From contig NZ_SZPX01000008.1 of the NCBI RefSeq assembly GCF_005217605.1, forward strand, positions 62,001 to 126,000: a stretch of DNA of 64,000 bases. The letters are read 5' to 3'. The position numbers and the translations under genes are program-made. The stretch is from Sulfurimonas crateris. GTDB lineage: Bacteria > Campylobacterota > Campylobacteria > Campylobacterales > Sulfurimonadaceae. The notes under the pieces are model-generated. The model searched no databases. It saw only the letters and a list, made by a program, of their open reading frames with translations, and was not told the DNA's origin. Position 1 is the stretch's first letter. Every line of letters starts with the position of its first letter. Positions 56,086 to 64,000 of the stretch are shown piece after piece.

Positions 56086-57234
56086 ATGAAGATATATGAT
56101 GTTTTAATACTCGGTGCAGGTGCCAGCGGACTTATGTGCGCCTCAAATTTGGACAAAAAACTAAGCGTTGCAATTGTAGATGGCAACAGTAAAATAGCCC
56201 AAAAGATAAAAATCTCAGGCGGCTCAAAATGTAATATTACGAACACTCAGCTAAGCAGAGATAATTACGACGGCGACAAAGAGTTTATATTTAATGTTTT
56301 TGAGACCTTTTCAAGAGATGACCTGCTTGAATATCTGCATAAAAACGATCTTGAACCCGTAGTGAGAAAAAAGCGCTACTACTTCTGCAAAGACTCATCA
56401 GACGAGATCATAAACATCTTTAAAAAACATACAAAAAATGTGGATCTTTTTTTAAACAGTGAGATCTTATGGGTAAAAAAAGAGGGTGATATTTTTGAAG
56501 TAAAAACTCTCAAAGAGCACTTTAGAGCCAAAAAAGTAGTCGTGGCAACTGGTGGCAAAAGCTATAAAAATCTAGGTGCAAGTGATATCGGTCTTGAAAT
56601 CGCAAAGAGTTTTGGCATAAAAGTAAAAGAGTTTTCTCCCGCACTTGTCGGGCTTACCGTTCAAAAAGAGCAGTTTTGGATGAAAGAGCTAAGCGGGCTT
56701 AGCTGTTATGCTAATATAAAAGTTGATGGCAAAATCCTAAAAGAGGAGCTTCTTTTTGCTCACAAAGGCATAAGCGGTCCCGTAGTTCTCTCAGCATCGC
56801 TCTACTGGCAAAAGGGAAATATTTCGATTGATTTTCTTCCCGATAATAATATTTTAGAGCTTATCAAGGGGAGTAAAAAACAGCTAAGTTCAGTTATACC
56901 GCTTCCAAAAAGACTCTCAAAAGCACTTTTAGAAGCCCTTGATATAGAAGATATTGAGTGCAAAAAGGTCACAAATGAGATAAAAGAGAAGTTAGTTCGT
57001 ATTCACGATTATGAGTTCGCGCCTGCTGGAAATTTCGGTTTTTCAAAAGCTGAAGTATGCCGCGGCGGAGTCTTGAGTGAAGAGCTAAATCCATACACAA
57101 TGGAAGCACTGGATGTAAAAGGACTCTATTTTATTGGCGAAGTCGTTGATGTAACTGGTGAGCTTGGCGGATACAATTTTCAATGGGCGTTTAGCAGCGG
57201 ATATGTATGTGCAAAAGGGATAAGTGAAAGTTAG
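56086..57234 (+). CDS. HI0933/YhiN-family FAD-dependent oxidoreductase
   Basis: 382 residues. 'VLILGAGASGLMCA' is the FAD GxGxxG motif, with 'KIAQKIKISGGSKCNITN', 'VVATGGKSYKNLGASDIG' and the C-terminal 'FIGEVVDVTGELGGYNFQWAFSSGYV', all hallmarks of the HI0933-like flavoprotein family. The substrate is unknown. It is a chromosomal gene before an accessory cluster. Confidence 0.88.
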   Translation: MKIYDVLILGAGASGLMCASNLDKKLSVAIVDGNSKIAQKIKISGGSKCNITNTQLSRDNYDGDKEFIFNVFETFSRDDLLEYLHKNDLEPVVRKKRYYFCKDSSDEIINIFKKHTKNVDLFLNSEILWVKKEGDIFEVKTLKEHFRAKKVVVATGGKSYKNLGASDIGLEIAKSFGIKVKEFSPALVGLTVQKEQFWMKELSGLSCYANIKVDGKILKEELLFAHKGISGPVVLSASLYWQKGNISIDFLPDNNILELIKGSKKQLSSVIPLPKRLSKALLEALDIEDIECKKVTNEIKEKLVRIHDYEFAPAGNFGFSKAEVCRGGVLSEELNPYTMEALDVKGLYFIGEVVDVTGELGGYNFQWAFSSGYVCAKGISES

Positions 57235-57342
57235 AAGTATTGAGAAAATTACTGAATATGACGCACTCACGGAAGAAATATCAAGCATTACAGCCTCATC
57301 AAATTTTGTCCACAATTTAATGATATATTTTAAAAATTACAT

Positions 57343-57377
57343 CCAGACATAAAGCTGTCCGAACTCTCCTCTATACT
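57343..57377 (+). promoter_or_regulatory. Shared promoter element, copy 1
   Basis: CCAGACATAAAGCTGTCC (57343-57360) is followed 11 bases later by a TATACT -10 (57372-57377). The same 18 bp occur at 61576 with the same spacing to TACACT. The core GACA-N6-TGTC is a dyad, so a dimeric regulator is plausible. Confidence 0.65.
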
Positions 57378-57407
57378 TCTCCTATAACTATTTTATAGGA
57401 GCATAAA

Positions 57408-59516
57408 ATGCCAAAACAAACATCCTCTTTTATTACAAATTATAAACCAACAGACTTCATTGATGCAGAGCTGGTTGAGAAAGCTTCGTTGTGGATACTG
57501 CGTATTATTATGAAAACACATGGATACAGAGAGTTTATGGATGAAAAGGGAAGCTTTGACTATAACTCTAAAGAGATATGCTATTTTTTAGGTTTAGAAA
57601 AATATGCTGTTATGGATGAAGAGCAGTACACTCGTACCGAAGTGCTTGGCATCTTATCTAAAAAACTCCAAAGCTTAGAGAAGCGCAAGAAATTTAATTC
57701 TTTGAGTGTTTTAAGTAGAAATATTAAACGCATAGCTAATCTTGCAGGTCTTAATAGCGCAGAAGAGAGAGTGCTTGAGTTTAGCGTATTGATAAGACGT
57801 TACGAGATACTTGAAAAAGGGGTTAGACTTCTTGGCAATGAGCTAAACTCTTTGCAAACAAAGCGCATCTTAAGTACTGTTTTAGATATTGAAAAAGATG
57901 AGATTGATGCAATGTTCGCATCCACTTCAAAGTTCTCAAAATCTTCATTGCTGCTTTTAGACAAAAGAAACAACTACTCTCTTGATATAAAACTGGATTT
58001 GCTCAGTGATGAGTTTTGCGAAAATCTTTTATCTCTTGATGAGGATGTTGAGAACTTAATACAAGATGTTGTGAAGCCTTGTCAAAAAAGTGATTTGGAT
58101 ATACAAAATTACCACCATATCAAATTTGATTTGGACTTAATGCTCTCACACCTAGAACATGCCCTACAAAGCAAACAAAAAGGTGTCAATATCCTTTTAT
58201 ACGGGCTCCCGGGAACCGGAAAAACAGAACTTGCAAAAGTGGTAGCCCAAAAACTAGAAGCAAAAATCTATGAAGTTAGCTATACAGATAATGAACAAGA
58301 GCCAATCGATGGCAAGCAGCGACTAAAAGCTTACAAAAGCGCACAAGCGCTCTTGAGCAATGAGAATACACTGCTTATGTATGATGAAGCCGAAGATATA
58401 TTTGAGAACAGCGGCGGTTTCTTTTTTGCGCCACCGCAAAGACAGAAAGATAAAGCGTGGATAAATCGTATACTAGAGTCCAACACTATCCCTACTATTT
58501 GGATTACAAACAACGTTGAGAGCGTAGATGGTGCTATTGTGAGACGCTTTGATATGAGCATAGAGATTCCCATTCCTCCGAAAAAAACAAGAGTAGAGAT
58601 AATTAAAAAATACAGCCAAAATATTTTGGATGAAAAAACGCTCCAGATGTTAGCGGCAAATGAAGATATTTCTCCTGCACTAATCTCAAGCGCGACAAAG
58701 GTTGTCGGCAATTTGCAAAACAGTGACCAAGCCGAAGCATTTACGCACCTGCTTAACAACACCCTAAAAGCACAAGGATACAGTGAGATAAATAAGAACA
58801 GCGGAGTATCGCTTCCAAGCAACTATAACCCTGCATTTATCAACACGACAACAGACTTAAATGCACTTGCATCAGGCATCAAAGAGAATAAAAATGCGCG
58901 TCTATGTCTTTACGGACCTGCCGGAACAGGTAAAAGCGCTTTTGGAAAATATATAGCAGAGGTCATAGAACAGCCCGTTCTTTTAAAAAAAGGAAGTGAT
59001 TTAATCTCAAAATGGGTCGGTGGAACCGAACAAAACATAGCAAGAGCGTTTCAAGAGGCAAAAGATGAAAATGCAGTTCTTATCTTTGATGAAGTAGATA
59101 CTTTTCTAAGTGATAGAGAAAATGCTAAAGCCTCATGGGAAGTAACTCAAGTCAACGAGATGCTTGTGCAGATGGAAAACTTTGAAGGGGTGTTTATTGC
59201 CACAACAAATCTGATGGACAATCTTGACCGAGCAAGTCTAAGACGCTTTGATCTAAAACTTGAATTTAGCTATTTGCAACCAAAACAGGCATGGGAGATA
59301 TTCTGCTCCTACGCAAAAGAGCTGAGACTCACCAAACCTCAGATGAGCTTTAAAAGCCAAATAGGTTATTTGCGTTATCTAACTCCCGGCGATTTTGCGG
59401 CGGTAATACGTCAAAACAGGTTTAGACCTATAAAAGATGTTGAAAGTTTTATAGAAAGACTTAAAGAAGAGGTCGCTGTTAAAAATGCAGTTGGGAAAAC
59501 GATGGGGTTTTTGTAA
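57408..59516 (+). CDS. Tandem AAA+ ATPase
   Basis: 702 residues. An N-terminal helical domain (about 1-230) is followed by two AAA+ modules. Module 1: GLPGTGKT (266-273), Walker B D326/E327 ('LLMYDEAEDI'). Module 2: GPAGTGKS (503-510), Walker B D561/E562 ('LIFDEVDTF') and 'RRFDLKLEF'. The layout suggests a Cdc48/ClpB-like remodelling machine of unknown substrate. AGGAGC precedes the ATG. It leads a cluster of unusual genes under the element at 57343. Confidence 0.83.
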   Translation: MPKQTSSFITNYKPTDFIDAELVEKASLWILRIIMKTHGYREFMDEKGSFDYNSKEICYFLGLEKYAVMDEEQYTRTEVLGILSKKLQSLEKRKKFNSLSVLSRNIKRIANLAGLNSAEERVLEFSVLIRRYEILEKGVRLLGNELNSLQTKRILSTVLDIEKDEIDAMFASTSKFSKSSLLLLDKRNNYSLDIKLDLLSDEFCENLLSLDEDVENLIQDVVKPCQKSDLDIQNYHHIKFDLDLMLSHLEHALQSKQKGVNILLYGLPGTGKTELAKVVAQKLEAKIYEVSYTDNEQEPIDGKQRLKAYKSAQALLSNENTLLMYDEAEDIFENSGGFFFAPPQRQKDKAWINRILESNTIPTIWITNNVESVDGAIVRRFDMSIEIPIPPKKTRVEIIKKYSQNILDEKTLQMLAANEDISPALISSATKVVGNLQNSDQAEAFTHLLNNTLKAQGYSEINKNSGVSLPSNYNPAFINTTTDLNALASGIKENKNARLCLYGPAGTGKSAFGKYIAEVIEQPVLLKKGSDLISKWVGGTEQNIARAFQEAKDENAVLIFDEVDTFLSDRENAKASWEVTQVNEMLVQMENFEGVFIATTNLMDNLDRASLRRFDLKLEFSYLQPKQAWEIFCSYAKELRLTKPQMSFKSQIGYLRYLTPGDFAAVIRQNRFRPIKDVESFIERLKEEVAVKNAVGKTMGFL

Positions 59517-59524
59517 AGTGAGCT

Positions 59525-60583
59525 GTGCTGAAGGTAGAAAATGTGAATGAAGAAGATATATTAAACGAGATTGTGGCCAATCCTTTTATAACAGAAGAAG
59601 GCGATGAGAGATATCTAACAGACAAAGACTTTATGCTTTATGCTTGCAAGAATCATGGTTGGATATTTGAATATGCAGGTGTAGAGTTAAAAACCGATAA
59701 AGAGTTTTTGCTTGAAATTATGAAACATTCCTCTTCATGCTTTCGATGGATAAGTAGAGCGTTGAAAAGAGATAAACAATTTGTGCTAAAAGCAGTAAAA
59801 ACAAACGGTTTGATTTTAGAGCACACTCTTAAAAAATCAAAAATGGATAGAGAAATTGTATTTGAAGCAGTTAAAGAAAATGGTAATGCTTTGCTGTTCG
59901 TTCATAAAAAATTTTTATCTGACAGGGAAATAGTTCTAGAGGCGGTAAAAAATACTATTAGTTCTTCATATTTTTTAGCTAATCTATCTTGTCCAAGTGT
60001 TACAGTTTCATATGTAAAGTATACTCAGTCGTTAAGTGTAGCTTGTGAAAAGTTGAGAGCTGATAGAGATATCGTATTGGAAGCTGTCAAAAGTGATGCC
60101 TGCGCTTTAGAATATGCCAGTGATGAATTAAGAGACGACATAGAAGTTGTATTTGAAGCAGTTAAGAAGGATGGAAGTACTTTAGAATATGCCAGTGATA
60201 GATTAAAGGCCAATAAAGAGTTGATTCTTAAAGCAAGTAAAACAACTGAGACCAGTGTAGAGCCTTTAGGTCATGAGTTTCTAAAAGATTTAAGGGATGC
60301 TTGCTCGTTAAAATACGCAAGCGAGCATATGAGAGCTGATAAGAAAATCGTATTGGCTGCCGTATCTAAGAATGCTATTGTTTTGCAATATGCCAGCGAA
60401 GAATTGAAAGCGGATAAAGAGGTCGTATTAAAGGCTGTTAAAAACAATGGTCTGGCTTTACAATATGCAAGTGAAACATTACGAGCTGACAAAAATATTA
60501 TCGATATAGCCGTTAAAAATAACATATTAGCAAAACGATTTATTTTTGGTATGTCACCGATACTAGCAAAAAAAATAAAATGA
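59525..60583 (+). CDS. DUF4116-repeat protein
   Basis: 352 residues, GTG start 8 bases after the AAA+ gene. It is built from about nine imperfect repeats of 'LRADKEVVLEAVKxNGxALEYASE' type, the DUF4116 repeat. These form helical arrays and occur in many bacterial and phage-like proteins of unknown function. Likely co-transcribed with the AAA+ gene. Confidence 0.8.
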   Translation: MLKVENVNEEDILNEIVANPFITEEGDERYLTDKDFMLYACKNHGWIFEYAGVELKTDKEFLLEIMKHSSSCFRWISRALKRDKQFVLKAVKTNGLILEHTLKKSKMDREIVFEAVKENGNALLFVHKKFLSDREIVLEAVKNTISSSYFLANLSCPSVTVSYVKYTQSLSVACEKLRADRDIVLEAVKSDACALEYASDELRDDIEVVFEAVKKDGSTLEYASDRLKANKELILKASKTTETSVEPLGHEFLKDLRDACSLKYASEHMRADKKIVLAAVSKNAIVLQYASEELKADKEVVLKAVKNNGLALQYASETLRADKNIIDIAVKNNILAKRFIFGMSPILAKKIK

Positions 60584-60631
60584 AATAGTATGTTTTAGCT
60601 ATAATGAAAAAAACTTTAGGGACATCTTTAA

Positions 60632-61417
60632 ATGCAAGTAAAAAAAGAAGTTAGTATGCAAAACAGTCTTGACGAACTTTATGTTAGTGTATTAAATAAA
60701 GAAAAACTAAATAAAGACTTTGGAGATGATACTGGTGTACTTTCTGCCCCATTTTTAATTAATGTGCCACAATCATATGCAACAGCAAATAAAAAGGTTT
60801 TATATATTGGTAAAGAAACTAATATTTGGTGGGGTAAATTAAAGCATTTTGTTGATTATGATGACTCAATCGATATTTTAAAACAAAGATACACCGCTGA
60901 ATTTGAAGGAGGGTCTGTAACGCAGTCAAAAGATCCTCTTGGAAAACCAAAAGAGTATACAAAAGAAGACTGGAAGAATAATGCATTTTTTTCTAAATAT
61001 AAATACTTTCGAGAGAATATAGTAGGGGCTTCAGTCCTTTGGACAAATCTTTTAAAAATGGATGATGGAGGCAAAGGCTATGCCAAAAACTCGATTCATA
61101 ACCAAAAAGTTAAAGAATATTCAAAAAATCTTCTCTTACAAGAGATAGAGATTTTAAAACCTGATATTATAATTTTTGTAACAGCGACCTCTACAAATTT
61201 AAAAAAGTATGACGATGCAATAAAAAATGCATTTGATAATAATTTTCAAAATTCAAAAGTTTGTGAACCAAAACGATTGTGGATCTTTGAATACAAAGGG
61301 ATCAAATGTTACAGAACAGTCCATCCGCTCAGCCATCAATTTAGAAAACTAGAACGAGATTACTATAAAGAGATAGCGGAAGATATTAACAATGGATTTC
61401 CTCTGTTTAAACCATAG
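60632..61417 (+). CDS. Uracil-DNA-glycosylase-fold-like protein
   Basis: 261 residues. 'KVLYIGKETNIWWG' early, 'ILKPDIIIFVTATSTNLKKYDDAIKNAF' centrally and 'CYRTVHPLSHQFRK' late mimic the UDG superfamily layout (substrate-loop, strand, H-P-S loop). A true UDG active site cannot be confirmed. The ATG at 60656 is an alternative start. It may belong to the accessory cluster. Confidence 0.45.
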   Translation: MQVKKEVSMQNSLDELYVSVLNKEKLNKDFGDDTGVLSAPFLINVPQSYATANKKVLYIGKETNIWWGKLKHFVDYDDSIDILKQRYTAEFEGGSVTQSKDPLGKPKEYTKEDWKNNAFFSKYKYFRENIVGASVLWTNLLKMDDGGKGYAKNSIHNQKVKEYSKNLLLQEIEILKPDIIIFVTATSTNLKKYDDAIKNAFDNNFQNSKVCEPKRLWIFEYKGIKCYRTVHPLSHQFRKLERDYYKEIAEDINNGFPLFKP

Positions 61418-61575
61418 ACCATAAGTGAGTTGAATAAATACAAATAAAAATACTACACACTACTGATTTGTATTTTAATAAAGATTGGTTTGATTGACTA
61501 TCAAAAATTTCAAATGTATATAGTGACGATACTATCAAAACAATAAATGGCATATATAAATTTGAGTAAACTTTA

Positions 61576-61610
61576 CCAGACATAAAGCTGTCCATATAAA
61601 CCATTACACT
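61576..61610 (+). promoter_or_regulatory. Shared promoter element, copy 2
   Basis: The same CCAGACATAAAGCTGTCC (61576-61593) is followed 11 bases later by TACACT (61605-61610), 24 bases before the next ATG. It is identical to the copy at 57343 over 18 bp, and both have TTCT after the -10. Confidence 0.65.
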
Positions 61611-61634
61611 TCTAAATAAACTTAGGAGTCAAAA

Positions 61635-62324
61635 ATGGATAAAGTTAATATAAAATACATAGCGGATGAGCTAGGAGTAAGCACTAAAGAGGTGTTTAAT
61701 AGAGCTGTTTTAATGTCTATGGATGTTAAATCTATAAGAAGTGCTGTTTCACTTGAAGATGCACAAAAGATATTTGATGCAATAATGCATAACGAACAAT
61801 TTGATAGCATAGACAGTTTATTTTATAAAAATAAAAATCTTACTGTCTATTTATCTGATAATAGCATTGATATAAATTTTCTAAATAATATATCATTACC
61901 ATACACAGACCAAGCGATAGATAACCTCTTATTATTCAGTTACAACTTCTCCGACGATAGACTTCAAGAACTATACTCCATGTCCCTAGAAAAATTGAAT
62001 ATTGAAAAGTATTTAAAAAATAAATTTAACGACAGTGATTTTAAAAATTTAGCAGAGAGTATTAGAAGCTTTTCTAATGATTTTGAGATAGATTTCATTG
62101 ATAATAAACCACTTGACAATCTCAAGTTATATTGTAAAAAATTCAAGCCTCAGCTAATATCTATAGAAGGAATTGATTTTTTGGCTATCGAAAAGAACAA
62201 TTTTGAAATTTTTAATATTGTTAAGGAGATGACACTACTTGGTATAAAATTTGAATTGAGCATAGTTAATGCAAGGATAAACAAAAAAGAGATATTTAGA
62301 AATAAACTTAATACTCTTTTTTAG
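61635..62324 (+). CDS. IF2_N-like domain protein of unknown function
   Basis: 229 residues. Residues ~4-50 ('VNIKYIADELGVSTKEVFNRAVLMSMDVKSIRSAVSLEDAQKI') resemble the N-terminal domain of translation initiation factor IF-2. The remaining 180 residues are predicted helical and match no family I know. TTAGGAG precedes the ATG. It has the same promoter element as the AAA+ gene, so it probably acts with it. Confidence 0.6.
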   Translation: MDKVNIKYIADELGVSTKEVFNRAVLMSMDVKSIRSAVSLEDAQKIFDAIMHNEQFDSIDSLFYKNKNLTVYLSDNSIDINFLNNISLPYTDQAIDNLLLFSYNFSDDRLQELYSMSLEKLNIEKYLKNKFNDSDFKNLAESIRSFSNDFEIDFIDNKPLDNLKLYCKKFKPQLISIEGIDFLAIEKNNFEIFNIVKEMTLLGIKFELSIVNARINKKEIFRNKLNTLF

Positions 62325-62417
62325 ACCGTTTGCTTATTTTGTAAAAGTGTTTTAAATAAATATCAAAGTATGTAAGTGATAGTATGTACATGATTTGCAA
62401 TAAAAAGGCGGACAAAT

Positions 62418-63101
62418 ATGTTTGATATGAATAATGTTATGGACACAAAAAATAAAGATGTTCAAAAGACACATAAGTTCTTTCAAGATTTTTTCAATGC
62501 TTTTGCTAAAGAGACAATAAATTTTTACGAGCATTGGGGAATGCTGCCTTTTACATACAAGGAAAAGCAATTAAATTCAGTTGTAACGCCAGCGATATAT
62601 AAAATAACAAACAACGTATGGCTTGAACAACCGTTTAAAGCTCGTGGGAAACAGAGATTTTTAGATATAGCAACAGTTCATGGAGATAGTATTTATTTGA
62701 TTGAACTAAAGCATTCGTGGAATAGTAAAAAAGAAGACATTACTAAGAATACTGATGAGGAATGGGAAGTAGCTATCGAGCAAATTGCTGATTTAAAGCG
62801 AAACACGGTAAAACAATTTGTGAATCATAAAGATTTTAATATTTTCAGAATCGCATTAATGGTAATGCCTACTTACCTTACCAATGATTTAAATCATGGT
62901 GTTTTGGAAGAATCTTCACAACAATATGCTGAGAAAATTTTTAACAAGTATCAAGAATATCGATCTGAAAAGTACCGTGCAAATTATGTTTCAACATGGA
63001 AGGTTGAAGAGTGTATTAAATATATCCATGAATATGATCGAGGAAAACAAATTTTCCCATTCATCTCATTTATAGCAAGGATTGAACAGATTTTTGATTA
63101 A
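62418..63101 (+). CDS. PD-(D/E)XK-like nuclease candidate
   Basis: 227 residues. 'RFLDIATVHGDSIYLIELKHSW' has D83 and E97-L-K99, the spacing of a PD-(D/E)XK core (a strand Asp, then ExK). The surrounding sequence 'DEEWEVAIEQIADLKRNT' is helical. It is orphan, with AT-rich codon use. Function inferred from the motif only. Confidence 0.45.
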   Translation: MFDMNNVMDTKNKDVQKTHKFFQDFFNAFAKETINFYEHWGMLPFTYKEKQLNSVVTPAIYKITNNVWLEQPFKARGKQRFLDIATVHGDSIYLIELKHSWNSKKEDITKNTDEEWEVAIEQIADLKRNTVKQFVNHKDFNIFRIALMVMPTYLTNDLNHGVLEESSQQYAEKIFNKYQEYRSEKYRANYVSTWKVEECIKYIHEYDRGKQIFPFISFIARIEQIFD

Positions 63102-63126
63102 CAAGAGTAGCTAATTCATTATATGA

Positions 63127-64000
63127 TTATTGAACATTATTAGCCGCCACAAGAGATATTTTCTCAAAGCCGGCAATGAGAATAGTCACACGAATAAAAT
63201 CAACAGGCAATGTCTCATCGGCTGTTGTGCCGAAGATTATATCAGCTGAATCGCTTGCTTCACTACTGACAATGTGCATTGCATCCATGATTTTTATAAA
63301 ATAAAATTCCGGATGCATCGTAAAATGAACAAGAATTCCCGAAGCATCTTCAATGGATGTGTCACAATTTTTAGCAAACTCGATTGCGCTTGTAATTGAT
63401 TCGTATGCGGCTTCCTCTCCTTGTGATTCACCAATCCCCACAAAAGCCATTCCACTATTTGACATAATGCTTTGTAAATCTTCAATATTAATGTTGATAT
63501 CATTTTGGCTATTGGCAGACAATGTGCCGATGATCCCTGTAATTGTCTGAGTAATCACGCCATCTGCAATTTTGAAGATCTCTGAATTATTTAGTTTACG
63601 ATCAATTGTAGAAAAGATTTTATCGTTTGAAATAATGACTACACAATCTGCTTCTTTTTTAACTTTTGCAAGAGACTCTTGCGCAACAACATGACGCTTT
63701 TTCTTTTCAAAAACAAAAGGTTTAGTAGTAACCAAGATTGTCAATGCGCCAGCATGTTTAGCAAATTTAGCAATTTCAGGAACTGCCGCATACCCCGTTT
63801 GCCCGCCTAGACCACCTGTGATAAAAACAATATCTGCACCCTCTAATGTATTTATGATATTTTTATAATCATCATCTGAATTGATTGTAATAAATTCAAT
63901 ATTTGTGCCTTGTGTCTTTATCATACTCTCGACAACATGGCTGCCGCTTTTTCCAAAGCCTACTACAACTATTCGATTTTTTTGAATCTCTTCCGATTTG
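63127..64000 (-). CDS. Divergent FtsZ-like protein, C-terminal part (cut by right edge)
   Basis: The frame is open to the right edge, so the N-terminus is outside; the ATG at 63924 is internal to the domain. The visible 290 residues give the tubulin/FtsZ order: 'IVVVGFGKSGSHVVESMI', 'EFITINSD', 'FITGGLGGQTGYAAVPEIAKFAKHAGALTILVTTKPFVFE', 'GIGESQGEEAAYESI'. The signature loop is GGLGGQTG instead of GGGTGTG, and the T7 loop reads N-I-N-I-E-D where FtsZ has N-V-D-F-A-D, replacing the first catalytic Asp. This is not the housekeeping FtsZ. Confidence 0.75.
   Translation of the reverse strand, partial: KSEEIQKNRIVVVGFGKSGSHVVESMIKTQGTNIEFITINSDDDYKNIINTLEGADIVFITGGLGGQTGYAAVPEIAKFAKHAGALTILVTTKPFVFEKKKRHVVAQESLAKVKKEADCVVIISNDKIFSTIDRKLNNSEIFKIADGVITQTITGIIGTLSANSQNDININIEDLQSIMSNSGMAFVGIGESQGEEAAYESITSAIEFAKNCDTSIEDASGILVHFTMHPEFYFIKIMDAMHIVSSEASDSADIIFGTTADETLPVDFIRVTILIAGFEKISLVAANNVQ

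Noticed and set aside
57224-57352. A 42-codon frame with a GTG start overlapping the end of the HI0933-like gene
   Set aside because: It has no RBS, and its stop lies inside the shared promoter element, which argues against a functional gene.
58331-58822. 163-codon open frame antisense to the tandem AAA+ gene
   Set aside because: It mirrors the conserved ATPase core and lacks an RBS or homology features.
61418-61575. Search for a small gene between the UDG-like gene and the second promoter element
   Set aside because: Only a short minus-strand frame without RBS was found; the region is AT-rich and seems non-coding.

Overview
The window looks like chromosomal DNA of a free-living, AT-rich member of the Campylobacterota, most likely Sulfurimonas or a close relative. 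This is inferred from gene content, not from a marker-gene search. Diagnostic pieces include the ahpC/fdxA/ndk/yceD/rpmF/plsX/fabH block, the nadD-rsfS/gapA-pgk-tpiA-fabI block, the HP0268-like gene before miaB, a short NusA, an ArsRS-like two-component pair and promoters with an extended -10 but poor -35. No rRNA, tRNA, CRISPR array or insertion sequence was seen, and no gene-free stretch exceeds 300 bases. Both edges cut genes: an LRV-repeat gene on the left and an FtsZ-like gene on the right.

Layout. 0-2 kb: LRV protein, MoxR ATPase and a ferritin-like protein. 2.1-5.3 kb: an AT-rich accessory islet (ORF6N protein, small HTH protein, EcoRI-type adenine methylase, DUF262-HNH nuclease) separating the MoxR ATPase from its usual VWA partner at 5.4 kb. 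6.5-14.7 kb: P-type ATPase, c-di-GMP and response-regulator genes, Pif1-like helicase, NosL-like protein. 14.1-23.1 kb: housekeeping (peroxiredoxin, metK, ferredoxin, ndk, ribosomal protein L32, lipid synthesis, DEAD-box helicase, phosphatidylserine synthase). 23.2-27.7 kb: Fur-box-preceded feoAB and the ArsRS-like pair.

27.7-36.9 kb is the most striking region. A Crp/Fnr-family regulator gene lies beside a secreted peptide with seven KCG motifs, which resembles HvfA-type RiPP metallophore precursors. Two divergent operons follow: MBL hydrolase plus HD-GYP, and an HvfX-like DoxX protein, FMN-glutamate-synthase-like protein, Tat-exported Gluc2DH_3 subunit and GMC oxidoreductase. An orphan 64-aa protein gene closes the region. 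Four promoters here share one operator architecture, ATGTRA-N6-TYACAT, centred about 34.5-35.5 bases upstream of the end of an extended -10. A single palindrome sits symmetrically between the two divergent promoters. This reads as a small class-II Crp-type regulon. No MNIO (DUF692) maturase is present in the window.

36.9-54 kb: nadD-rsfS, glycolysis plus fabI, lipoprotein, porin, orphan DppB-type permease, nusA, the miaB cluster, a tyrosine recombinase, three genes resembling PilM/PilN/PilO, tilS and rimO. 54-56 kb: an 11-G tract and an RBS-sequestering inverted repeat precede a 57-aa membrane protein coupled to an FGE/SUMF1-fold protein; PLD-like and beta-barrel genes follow. 57.3-64 kb: an accessory cluster with a tandem AAA+ ATPase, DUF4116 repeats, a UDG-like protein, an IF2_N-like protein, a PD-(D/E)XK-like protein and a divergent FtsZ homologue. 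Two genes here carry the same 18-bp element at identical spacing from their -10 boxes.
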